Part shown: in pieces, positions 1-6,424 of the stretch
Layout: every line of letters begins with the position of its first letter
How positions within the stretch are numbered: position 1 is the first letter of the stretch
From: Actinomycetes bacterium
GTDB lineage: Bacteria; Actinomycetota; Thermoleophilia; Gaiellales; Gaiellaceae
Assembly (NCBI GenBank): GCA_030624785.1
Contig: JAUXJK010000070.1
Coordinates: 1 to 8,536, forward strand
Direction of reading: 5' to 3'
Length of the DNA stretch: 8,536 nt
Made by a program: the position numbers and the translations under genes
The notes under the pieces: generated by a model
The model's database searches: none
What the model was told of the DNA's origin: nothing
The model's input: the letters and a program-made list of their open reading frames with translations, nothing else

Positions 1-193
1 CCACCAGGGCAGCGCACACCAACGTGTCGTCGTCGAATCCTTCGACGACGATGTGCTCAGCTCTTTCGATCGCGAGGCGATCGACGATGGCGACTCTCTG
101 TAAGATGCTCGGGAGCTCATGCAGTCCGTCCGCGCGTGCGCCTCCGACAGTCAGCGAGAGATTGATCTTGGCTGCCGCTGCGGCGCGTATCAT
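1..193 (-). CDS. ispE: 4-diphosphocytidyl-2-C-methyl-D-erythritol kinase, N-terminal part
   Basis: IspE phosphorylates CDP-methylerythritol with ATP, a cytosolic step of the MEP isoprenoid pathway. Only the first 64 codons are present; the rest lies beyond the left edge. The reading is too short for some gene callers but is clear: after MIRAAA comes the family signature AKINLSLTV (residues 8-16), then a glycine pair and ADGLHEL (21-27), then a strand-rich stretch ending at the edge. AKxNLxLxV plus DGYHEL is diagnostic of the GHMP-kinase IspE N-terminus. The family Tyr of DGYHEL is Leu24 here. The ATG at 193-191 overlaps the rsmA stop (ATGA), which suggests translational coupling, and rsmA-ispE adjacency is widely conserved. 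No strong Shine-Dalgarno precedes it. Identity is nearly certain; only the missing C-terminus limits the call. Confidence 0.93.
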   Translation of the reverse strand, partial: MIRAAAAAKINLSLTVGGARADGLHELPSILQRVAIVDRLAIERAEHIVVEGFDDDTLVCAALV

Positions 194-990
194 GGCGTGT
201 TCGAATCCAGGGCAGCCCTGAGTGCCATGAACTCCTCCGGCACGAGCTCCTCTGCTCTCACGTTGGCTTGACGCCCAAGCGCCTGCAGACCCGCAATCGC
301 ATCGTGCTTTGTGATGTCTGTCGCCAGGGCCAGCGAGTTTACGAGCGTCTTCCGCCGGTGGCTAAACGCTCCGCCTACAAGCCTACGAAGAGATCCGTAT
401 TCCTCGCCCCAGATCCGTTCGCGACTGAGGCTCACCAGAGCCGAGTCGACGTTGGGAACCGGGTTGAAGCAGGTACGCGCCACGGGGTGGAAGCCCGCGC
501 GGCCCGCGGTCAGCTGCAACATCACGGATACAGCTCCGTACGCACGGGTTGCCGGTTCCGCGAGGATCCGATCGGCCACCTCGCGTTGAACCATCACGCA
601 CCAACGCTTGACGTGAGGCAGCGTGTGCGCCGACTCCATCAACAGAGGAGTCGCAATTGAATAGGGAAGGTTTGCCACCAGCTTCGAGGGCGCAGGATCC
701 AGGCGCACAAGATCGGCAGTCATGGCGTCCTCATACCTCACCGTGACGTTGGTACGACCGCGCAAGCGCTTGTCAAGGTGGGGACGGAGCTGTTCGTCGA
801 TCTCGATCGCATGCACATGGGAGGTGAGTTCGGCGAGACGTTCCGTCAGGATCCCCAGCCCGGGTCCGACCTCGAGCACGACATCGTCCGGGTCAAGCTC
901 GGCCAGCCGTTCGATCACGCTCAGCACATTGCGATCGACAAGAAAATGCTGGCCGAGGCGTCGATCAGCCCTCATGGGCAGGGAGTTCAA
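190..990 (-). CDS. rsmA: 16S rRNA (adenine1518-N6/adenine1519-N6)-dimethyltransferase
   Basis: RsmA (KsgA) dimethylates two adjacent adenines in the 3'-terminal hairpin of 16S rRNA, using S-adenosylmethionine late in small-subunit assembly. The 266-residue protein has the expected landmarks: RRLGQHFLVD (10-19), the SAM-binding motif EVGPGLG (40-46), the acidic ribose-binding AIEID (61-65), and catalytic NLPY (107-110). After these comes FNPVPNVDSAL in the target-recognition half. Length is normal. The start is a choice: TTG at 990-988 overlaps the tatD stop (TTGA) and fits the overlap pattern of this operon, while an in-frame ATG at 975-973 would give MRADRRLGQHF and also suits the family. 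Neither has a good Shine-Dalgarno. Its stop overlaps the ispE start. Function is certain from the motifs; the start is uncertain by five codons. Confidence 0.96.
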   Translation of the reverse strand: MNSLPMRADRRLGQHFLVDRNVLSVIERLAELDPDDVVLEVGPGLGILTERLAELTSHVHAIEIDEQLRPHLDKRLRGRTNVTVRYEDAMTADLVRLDPAPSKLVANLPYSIATPLLMESAHTLPHVKRWCVMVQREVADRILAEPATRAYGAVSVMLQLTAGRAGFHPVARTCFNPVPNVDSALVSLSRERIWGEEYGSLRRLVGGAFSHRRKTLVNSLALATDITKHDAIAGLQALGRQANVRAEELVPEEFMALRAALDSNTP

Positions 991-1736
991 AGCGAGAAGA
1001 CCCTGCGGGCGTTGGCATCGATGGCACTAGAACACGTTTCGACGGCCTCGCCACGAGCGGCTGCGAGCGCATCGTAGACGTGCGTGACATTGCGTGGCTC
1101 GTTGGGTTTTCCGCGAACGGGCTGTGGCGCCAGGTACGGGGCGTCGGTTTCCGCAAGGAGCCTGTCCGCGGGCACGATTCGCGCTGCGCGCCGCAGCTCC
1201 TCAGCTTTCGGAAAGCTGACGTTCCCTGCAAATGACCCGTAGTAGCCGTGATCGACTGTCGCCTGCGCGAGTCGCTCGCTCGAAATGCAATGGAGGATCA
1301 CTGTGACGGTATCGCCGTACTGTGAGAGCAACGCAAGCGTCGAGTCGTCGGCGCTGCGGCTGTGTACTACGAGCGGCTTGTCCAGCTCGCGGGCAAGCTC
1401 GATCTGGGCCCGAAACGCCTCTTTTTGAACAGACGGGGGCGCATGGTCTCGATAGAAGTCGAAGCCGGTCTCGCCAACAGCGACGGCCAGCGGATGAGCC
1501 AGTAGCTCGGTGAGCGCCGCGAGGTCGCCGTCGCTCACGTCTGCAGCTTGATGCGGGTGGATTCCGAGAGCGCAGCGCACGCCCTCATGTTGCTCAGCGA
1601 TGCCAATCGACTCGCGACACGATTCGATGCCGGAGCCGATCGTGACGATCTCGGTGACTCCGGCAGCTCGAGCCTGCGCAATCACCTCGCTTGGGCTCGT
1701 GGCGCACGAATCCAGATGCGCGTGCGTGTCGATCAC
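987..1736 (-). CDS. tatD: TatD-family metal-dependent hydrolase (DNase)
   Basis: TatD-family proteins are cytosolic TIM-barrel metalloenzymes; characterised members have 3'-5' exonuclease activity on DNA or RNA and have been linked to DNA repair and apoptosis-like DNA degradation. The 249-residue protein carries all the usual metal ligands: DTHAHLD (His5, His7), GETGFDFYRD (Glu89), VVHSR (His125), LHC (His149) and ETDAPYLAP (Asp198). The family GIHPH (58-62) and RGKPNEPRNV segments are also present. Length is typical and no residue needed for activity appears to be missing. The start is GTG at 1736-1734, overlapping the metG stop by four bases (GTGA). This puts His5/His7 at the N-terminus as in the family. 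It lies between metG and rsmA, the standard actinobacterial order minus rpfB. The physiological substrate cannot be read from sequence. Confidence 0.94.
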   Translation of the reverse strand: MIDTHAHLDSCATSPSEVIAQARAAGVTEIVTIGSGIESCRESIGIAEQHEGVRCALGIHPHQAADVSDGDLAALTELLAHPLAVAVGETGFDFYRDHAPPSVQKEAFRAQIELARELDKPLVVHSRSADDSTLALLSQYGDTVTVILHCISSERLAQATVDHGYYGSFAGNVSFPKAEELRRAARIVPADRLLAETDAPYLAPQPVRGKPNEPRNVTHVYDALAAARGEAVETCSSAIDANARRVFSL

Positions 1737-3559
1737 GTAGGGTCGACCGCGCCGCTATCGCCCGTCTCGCCAGCAACCGTCATCCGTGCAAGCTCTTCCT
1801 CGATGACCGTCGTCGGGTCGAGCTTCGCGAACAGCGGAGCCGGCTCGCGCAGGGTCTGGCCAGGCTGAAGCTCGCTCGGTCTCCAAGATCCGACCCAGTC
1901 CTCGTACCTCCCTGTCAGCACCGTGTGATTTACATCACCCTCGGCCTCTTGGCGAAACTCGAGTGCGCCAGCGATGTCACCCTCGTGGCCGAGGTATTCG
2001 TGAAGTCGTTGTGCCGAAAACGGCAGTACGGGCGCGAGCATGATCTTGAGGTTGTCGATCGCCCGAAGCGTTGTGTAGAGAATCGTGGCTGCTCGTGCCT
2101 TGTTCGACTCGATCTCTGCCCACGGCGCCTGATCGCTGAGGTACTGATTCACGACGCTGGCGAGGCGCATTGCCTCAACGAGCGCCGATCGTTTGCGCGC
2201 GCTTGCGGTCTCGGCACCAACCGACTCAAAGCCTGCTTCGACGGCCGCAAGCAGCGCGTGGTCCGCGTCGAGAAGCTCTCCTGGTTCGGGGACAGCTCCG
2301 AAGTTCTTGTATGCGCTCGTGAGAGTTCGGTTGACGAGGTTGCCCCAGTTCGCGACAAGCTCATCGTTGTTTCGACGCACGAACTCCGACCAGGTGAAGT
2401 CTGTGTCCTGCGTCTCAGGCCCCGCGGCAGTCAGGAAGTACCGCAGCGCGTCGGCGTCGTAGCGTGCCAAGAAATCCCTGACAAGAATGGCAATGCCTCT
2501 GCTCGAGCTGAACTTCTTGCCCTCCATGGTCAGAAACTCACTCGAGACGATGTCATATGGGAGTTGCAGTTCGCCTTGCTCGTCGCCAACCTTGCCGCCG
2601 GCTCCATAGCCCATGAGCATGCTCGGCCAGATGAGCGAGTGGAAGACGATGTTGTCCTTCCCCATGAAGTAGTAGTGGCGCGCGTCGGGGTTCTGCCACC
2701 AGTCGCGCCAGGCGTCGGGTGTGCCGCGGTTGTGGGCCCACTCGACTGCAGCGGATAGATAACCGATGACCGCATCGAACCAGACATAGATGCGTTTCCC
2801 GTCCTCAAACCCGTCGACAGGAATCGGCACGCCCCAATCGAGGTCTCTGGTTATTGCTCGTGGTCGCAACTCGTCCAGCAGGTTGAGCGAGAACTGGCGG
2901 ACGTTGGCGCGCCAGTGATCCTGCTCGCCGATCCATGTCCCGAGCTGCGTTGCGAAAGCGCCCAGGTCGAGAAAGAAGTGCTCCGTCTCTCTGAATATGG
3001 GCGCCTCACCGTCGATTCGAGACCTCGGGTTGAGGAGCTCGGATGGATCCAGCTGATGTCCGCAGTTGTCACATTGATCGCCGCGAGCTTCCTCGAATCC
3101 GCAGTTGGGGCAGGTTCCTTCGATGTAGCGATCTGGCAACGTTCGGCCAGTCGCAGCCGAGAAGGCGCCAAGCATGGTCTGCCGCACGAGAAATCCCTTG
3201 TCGTGAAGCGTCTTGAAGACGTCCTGCGTTACGTCGTAGTGGTTCTTCGTGGTTGTCCTCGTAAAAAGGTCGTAGCTCAGACCGAGATCGCGGAGATCGC
3301 TACGAATCACCTCGTTGAAGCGCTCTGCCAATTCGGCTGGCGATATCCCTTCGCGATCGGCCGCAACCATGATCGGCGTGCCGTGTTCGTCGGTGCCGCT
3401 CACCATCAACACGTGGTTGCCCTTCAGTCGGTGGTAGCGCGCGAAAAGATCGGAAGGCACGCCGAATCCGGCAACATGGCCGATGTGGCGGGGTCCGCTT
3501 GCGTATGGCCACGCAACCGCGACGAGAATATATTTTGGGTCGGCACGAGCGGTTGACAT
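1733..3559 (-). CDS. metG: methionine--tRNA ligase
   Basis: MetG charges tRNA-Met and initiator tRNA with methionine. The 608-residue class I synthetase has its HIGH motif as PRHIGH (23-28) in the Rossmann fold and the GTDEHGTPI segment (55-63). A four-cysteine zinc knuckle in the connective domain (Cys150, Cys153, Cys163, Cys166) follows, and then the WFDAVIGYLSA region. The KMSKS loop is written KFSSS (349-353), as I recall for actinobacterial MetG. It ends after the anticodon-binding helical domain and lacks the C-terminal EMAP-like tRNA-binding domain, as usual for a ~600-residue actinobacterial enzyme. The ATG at 3559-3557 lies three codons after the upstream M23 stop and in the same frame. 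The only GGGAG nearby is about 19 nt upstream, too far to be a good ribosome binding site, so reinitiation after the M23 gene is plausible. The stop overlaps tatD. Confidence 0.97.
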   Translation of the reverse strand: MSTARADPKYILVAVAWPYASGPRHIGHVAGFGVPSDLFARYHRLKGNHVLMVSGTDEHGTPIMVAADREGISPAELAERFNEVIRSDLRDLGLSYDLFTRTTTKNHYDVTQDVFKTLHDKGFLVRQTMLGAFSAATGRTLPDRYIEGTCPNCGFEEARGDQCDNCGHQLDPSELLNPRSRIDGEAPIFRETEHFFLDLGAFATQLGTWIGEQDHWRANVRQFSLNLLDELRPRAITRDLDWGVPIPVDGFEDGKRIYVWFDAVIGYLSAAVEWAHNRGTPDAWRDWWQNPDARHYYFMGKDNIVFHSLIWPSMLMGYGAGGKVGDEQGELQLPYDIVSSEFLTMEGKKFSSSRGIAILVRDFLARYDADALRYFLTAAGPETQDTDFTWSEFVRRNNDELVANWGNLVNRTLTSAYKNFGAVPEPGELLDADHALLAAVEAGFESVGAETASARKRSALVEAMRLASVVNQYLSDQAPWAEIESNKARAATILYTTLRAIDNLKIMLAPVLPFSAQRLHEYLGHEGDIAGALEFRQEAEGDVNHTVLTGRYEDWVGSWRPSELQPGQTLREPAPLFAKLDPTTVIEEELARMTVAGETGDSGAVDPT

Positions 3560-3568
3560 CGAGCTGAA

Positions 3569-5371
3569 TCATAGGGTTCTCCCGCAGGCCTTCCGTCCAT
3601 CCTCTCCATGGCGACCACGTCGGGTCGCTGCTCGACGGGATGGCCACCCAATCGCCTTCGCATGCCCGCTCCTCGCAATCCCATGCCGGCGGGACTGCCC
3701 GTGCGCCATGCCACGCCGAGAGCAACGCTCGCGGCTCTGTGGGCGCCAACTCTTCATGCCGGCGCGAGGCCCGCGGCGCTCGTCCGGGCTCATCGCTGGC
3801 ACGAGCGATCGCGGGCAACGCAGCCACGCGAGTGCCAGAAACAGAAGAAGAACGAGAGAAACGACCAGACCGCCGCCCATGAGCCGGTGGCCCCAGCTTC
3901 GCATCCGAGTTTTCCCCTCGGAGGGCTGCTCTGCGGCCGTTCTCGTGACTGTGCCCGCGACCAGGCTCGCGTGTGCGCTCTCCGGGACGATTTCCGCTCG
4001 AGCCCCCGCGCCAACGGCGGATCGGCTCAGCTCGACGCTCGGTCGGCTCCCACCGAGGCGTTCCGATACCGTCGCTTGGCTTCGGTTTTCGAGGAAGCCA
4101 AGCGCGGACATCTGCCCTCCGGAGCCGGCAATCTCGACCTGGGCGACGTCGCGAGACGCGACGGACGTTTCCTGGACATCGCGCGCGGCAGCGTGCTCAA
4201 CCACGAGATGAGCCCGCTCAAACCTAGGGTCAGATTCCTCGGTTTGTACCGCGAGCGAGCCGGCCTCGAACACAGACTTGCCGAGAGGACGCCCAGGCGG
4301 CGGAGTCTTCTCAGTGCTCCGCCCGGCCGTTGCCGCTATTTCCAAGGGCAGAGATTCAGCCTCCCCAAGGATCTGATGCGTCGCCTCGGCGTGCCCGGAC
4401 ACTGAAGCAGCACCGCCAGAGCTCGTCGCAAGGTCGACTTGCTCGCCGACCTGCTCCGCTGCGGGGGAAGCAGCGCTCTCGCGCTGATCCGGCTCAGCGA
4501 CGGCATCCGAGCCGGGCAGGCTCTCAATGGCTTCGCCAACGAGTGCCGCGTCCACGGGCCGAGGAGCATCGGCGAACGAAGACAGTTCAGGAATAGTGTG
4601 AGTCGACGACCCCTCTTGCTCTTCGACAGGTGGAGGTGAGGCCGGCAATGGCTGGCCGCCAGGACGTGCCGCCTCGAGGATCTCGGGTGTGATCCGACCA
4701 GATGCGCTCTGACCGTCTGCGGGCCTCACGTCCTGACCCGCACCCGCGGAGGACTGCGCCGGCCCGTCGGCAGCCGCGGCCCCAGCACGTGGAATGGGTC
4801 TTTCGACTCGCTGGCTCTCGATCTCTCGATCAAGGCTTGCAGGAAGCTCATCCGCTGCGGCGGCGCTCGCCGACGGCCGCAGAGCGTCGGGAGTTCCTGC
4901 GCTTCGTCCCGGCTCCGTGAGCAACGTCAACGGGTCGATGTAACCGTGACGATCGCCCGAGTTTCGGATGCCGAGGTGTACGTGAGGCCGGGTTGTTGCA
5001 GCGTCAATGCTTGCACCAACCGTGCCAATAGTCGCGCCCTCCACGACGCGCGCTCCTTTGGCGACGCTGATCGCGGCGAGTTGTTGCAGCGTCACGCTTT
5101 GGCCCTCGTCGGTCTCAATAGTGAGCGTAAGACCGCCTGAGGGCACGAAGCCGCGGAAGCTGACAAGCCCATCGATCGGGGCCCGCACGGACGCTCCGAG
5201 GCCCGCTGCAACATCGATGCCGCGATGCTGACCAGCGGCGTAGGGGTCGTCCCCGAGCACAAACGCGCGCACAACGGAACCCTCGACCGGCCAGGTCCAG
5301 GCCGACACGGTGGATGCAGACGCTAGAGCCGTCGCGCACGCGCATACGAGCAGCGCAAAGAGCTTTTTCAT
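3569..5371 (-). CDS. secreted M23 (LytM-like) peptidase-domain protein with disordered linker and C-terminal membrane anchor
   Basis: M23 domains cut peptide cross-links in peptidoglycan or, when degenerate, regulate other wall hydrolases. This 600-residue protein starts with a signal peptide (1-24, cleavage likely after STVSA). Residues 25-152 are a LytM/M23 domain: HRGID (zinc ligands His49, Asp53), the V-x-G-x-x-V turn near 103-110, HVH (130-132) and YIDPLTLL. The third catalytic His, normally in YxHL, is Gln97 in LQQL. Residues ~155-490 are rich in Ala, Ser, Pro, Glu and Gly and look disordered. A hydrophobic segment at 500-517 is followed by an ~82-residue Arg/His-rich tail. The ATG at 5371 has a GGAGG site five bases upstream. 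It is the first gene of the metG-tatD-rsmA-ispE string and ends 9 bp before metG. Domain call is firm; catalytic activity and the tail's topology are inference. Confidence 0.87.
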   Translation of the reverse strand: MKKLFALLVCACATALASASTVSAWTWPVEGSVVRAFVLGDDPYAAGQHRGIDVAAGLGASVRAPIDGLVSFRGFVPSGGLTLTIETDEGQSVTLQQLAAISVAKGARVVEGATIGTVGASIDAATTRPHVHLGIRNSGDRHGYIDPLTLLTEPGRSAGTPDALRPSASAAAADELPASLDREIESQRVERPIPRAGAAAADGPAQSSAGAGQDVRPADGQSASGRITPEILEAARPGGQPLPASPPPVEEQEGSSTHTIPELSSFADAPRPVDAALVGEAIESLPGSDAVAEPDQRESAASPAAEQVGEQVDLATSSGGAASVSGHAEATHQILGEAESLPLEIAATAGRSTEKTPPPGRPLGKSVFEAGSLAVQTEESDPRFERAHLVVEHAAARDVQETSVASRDVAQVEIAGSGGQMSALGFLENRSQATVSERLGGSRPSVELSRSAVGAGARAEIVPESAHASLVAGTVTRTAAEQPSEGKTRMRSWGHRLMGGGLVVSLVLLLFLALAWLRCPRSLVPAMSPDERRGPRAGMKSWRPQSRERCSRRGMAHGQSRRHGIARSGHAKAIGWPSRRAATRRGRHGEDGRKACGRTL

Positions 5372-5376
5372 CGGAG

Positions 5377-5381
5377 CCTCC
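5377..5381 (-). promoter_or_regulatory. ribosome binding site of the M23 gene
   Basis: On the minus strand GGAGG is followed by five bases (CTCCG) and the ATG at 5371-5369. It is the only strong Shine-Dalgarno among the minus-strand genes here and fixes the M23 start, which also yields a clean Lys-Lys signal peptide. The downstream genes rely on stop-start overlaps instead. Confidence 0.75.
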
Positions 5382-5412
5382 AGAGCCGGGCGGGTGCTCT
5401 AAAGCAAACTAG

Positions 5413-5435
5413 TCGGCGGCACCAAGTGGCGCCGA
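5413..5435. promoter_or_regulatory. 23-bp inverted repeat in the leader of the M23 operon
   Basis: The arms TCGGCG (5413-5418) and CGCCGA (5430-5435) pair perfectly. One mismatch inside them is followed by CAC/GTG and a 3-base loop, giving nine base pairs in all. It lies 41 bp before the M23 start. On the minus strand it is followed by CTAGTTTGCTTT, which is only loosely T-rich, so a terminator is possible but weak. An operator or an mRNA leader hairpin for the M23 gene fits equally well. No convincing -35/-10 pair is seen around it: TTGAGT and TAGTTT flank it 24 bp apart, too far for a standard promoter. Confidence 0.5.
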
Positions 5436-5447
5436 ACTCAAGATCGA

Positions 5448-5490
5448 TTGTCACACTTTGATTGCGAACTCGCGCAGCCTTCGTCACATC
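5448..5490. promoter_or_regulatory. paired GTCACA direct repeats upstream of the M23 gene
   Basis: TTGTCACACT (5448-5457) and TCGTCACATC (5481-5490) are related 10-mers, matching at seven positions. They are exactly 33 bp apart (about three helical turns) and lie 77-119 bp upstream of the M23 start. Same-face spacing of a repeated hexamer before a wall-hydrolase gene suggests a transcription factor site. As I recall, the actinobacterial regulator MtrA recognises GTCACA-like direct repeats before rpfB and ripA. The hexamer also occurs elsewhere in the window by chance, so this is a weak call. Confidence 0.3.
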
Positions 5491-5515
5491 TGCGCGCCAA
5501 CGGCCGCCAAGGAAC

Positions 5516-5544
5516 CTGTCGGCCACTGCACGTAGGCACGACAG
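5516..5544 (-). terminator. hairpin just after rsmI, possible terminator
   Basis: Two bases after the rsmI stop, the minus strand reads CTGTCG, a one-base bulge (T) and GCC. A 10-base loop follows, then GGC and CGACAG, giving a nine-pair stem. The bases after it (GTTCCTTGG) are only partly T-rich, so it is not a textbook intrinsic terminator. Its position fits ending rsmI transcription and separating it from the M23 operon. Confidence 0.5.
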
Positions 5545-5546
5545 CC

Positions 5547-6359
5547 TCAGAGGTTGAGTGATTCTCCGTAGAGCTCGTTGGCGCCCAACCCCGCAAGCTC
5601 GCCGACGAGTCCTGCCGCCTTGCGCCGACTGACTCCGATCTCGGCCAACTCCGCTACTGCGAGCGCTGCAGCACGCCGATCCGGCTCGACAACAACGCGA
5701 GGCGTATCAAACACAACCGTGATCTCTCCCTTCGGAGCCGTCTCGTACCTGTGAGCAAGCTCGACGGCGGTGCCCAGCACAATCTCCTCGTGAAGCTTGG
5801 TCAGCTCCCGACAGACAGCGACGCGCCGGTCGGCATCGAAAGCCGCGAGGCTCGCCAAACTGCCGCCAAGACGCCTCGGCGACTCGAACGCCACGACCGG
5901 CCAGCCCCATCCCGTTGTTTCGCGCCACAGTTCGCGTCGCTCGCTCTCGCGCCGCGGCAGATAGCCGATGAACGTGAACCGCTCACTCGGAAACCCGCTC
6001 GAGACCAGGGCCGCCTCGACTGCGGTCGGCCCCGGCAAGACGGTCACGTCGTGGTTGGCCTCGCGCGCGGCGGCGATGAGACGAGCACCCGGATCGTTGA
6101 GACCAGGGAGACCAGCATCACTCACGAGGGCAAGCGTGCGTCCCTCGGTGAGCATCGGCAGTATCTGCGCGGTCCGACGCGCCTCCTGGTGTTGGTCGAA
6201 ACTCATCAACTCCGACTGGATCCCGTAGTGGGTCAGGAGCCCGCGAGTGCGCCTCGTGTCTTCGCAGATGATCAGATCGACAGCGCGGAGCGCGTCAAGT
6301 ACGCGCCCTGTGATGTCAGCGAGGTTGCCGATCGGCGTAGCGCAGACCAGTAGTGGCAT
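5547..6359 (-). CDS. rsmI: 16S rRNA (cytidine1402-2'-O)-methyltransferase
   Basis: RsmI methylates the ribose 2'-OH of C1402 in the 16S decoding centre, using S-adenosylmethionine. The 270-residue reading shows the tetrapyrrole-methylase-like fold motifs: ATPIGNL (7-13), CEDTRRT (32-38), LVSDAGLPGLNDPG (78-91, usually DAGTPxxSDPG), LPGPTAVEAAL (108-118), IGYLPRRESER (131-141), FESPRR (158-163, usually ESPHR), and RELTKLHEE (184-192). A short helix-turn-helix-like tail (241-264) ends in NELY. I choose the ATG at 6359-6357, which puts PLLVCATPIGNL at the N-terminus as in the family. The longer start at 6413 would add 18 residues without family support. A GAAGG 11 bases upstream is a weak ribosome binding site. 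The gene is divergent from the LCP gene and is followed by a hairpin, so it is probably a separate transcript from the M23 operon. Confidence 0.94.
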   Translation of the reverse strand: MPLLVCATPIGNLADITGRVLDALRAVDLIICEDTRRTRGLLTHYGIQSELMSFDQHQEARRTAQILPMLTEGRTLALVSDAGLPGLNDPGARLIAAAREANHDVTVLPGPTAVEAALVSSGFPSERFTFIGYLPRRESERRELWRETTGWGWPVVAFESPRRLGGSLASLAAFDADRRVAVCRELTKLHEEIVLGTAVELAHRYETAPKGEITVVFDTPRVVVEPDRRAAALAVAELAEIGVSRRKAAGLVGELAGLGANELYGESLNL

Positions 6360-6424
6360 TAGGTGGCGCACCTTCGGGGTATGTCCGTCCGGGCCACGAT
6401 GCGTGGCTACCATAGCGAGCCACC
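6360..6424. promoter_or_regulatory. divergent intergenic region with GTGGC/GCCAC repeats
   Basis: This 65-bp gap separates the divergent rsmI and LCP starts and must hold at least one promoter, though no clear -35/-10 pair is visible. GTGGC or its complement occurs four times: 6363-6367, 6394-6398 as part of GCCACG, 6403-6407 and 6419-6423. GCCACG (6393-6398) pairs perfectly with CGTGGC (6402-6407) across a 3-base loop. GTGGCT (6403-6408) can instead pair with AGCCAC (6418-6423), so the two hairpins exclude each other. This could be an operator array or a short switching leader; neither is proven. Confidence 0.4.

Noticed and set aside
208..220. CAGGGC-A-GCCCTG palindrome just before the ispE start
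   Set aside because: It lies within rsmA codons for the C-terminal Ala-Leu region and the one-base loop makes a stable RNA hairpin unlikely; probably coincidence.
1691..2758. Long plus-strand open frame (355 codons) across tatD and metG
   Set aside because: It is antisense to a complete, motif-bearing metG and tatD, has no family motif and is Arg/Val-rich as expected of a high-GC shadow frame.
3300..3572. Minus-strand ATG overlapping the M23 stop (ATGA at 3572-3569) with GGGAG six bases upstream
   Set aside because: The start context is good, but the frame gives a basic, motif-free peptide running inside metG in the wrong frame, so metG at 3559 is the real gene.
2915..4405. Further plus-strand open frames (213, 242 and 265 codons) over metG and the M23 gene
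   Set aside because: They overlap each other and the minus-strand genes, show no domains and have composition set by the opposite strand. The minus frame there has a signal peptide, M23 motifs and a membrane helix.
6360..6413. 18-residue N-terminal extension of rsmI
   Set aside because: The extension does not match the family, in which the protein begins a few residues before ATPIGNL. It would also use up most of the gap needed for promoters.
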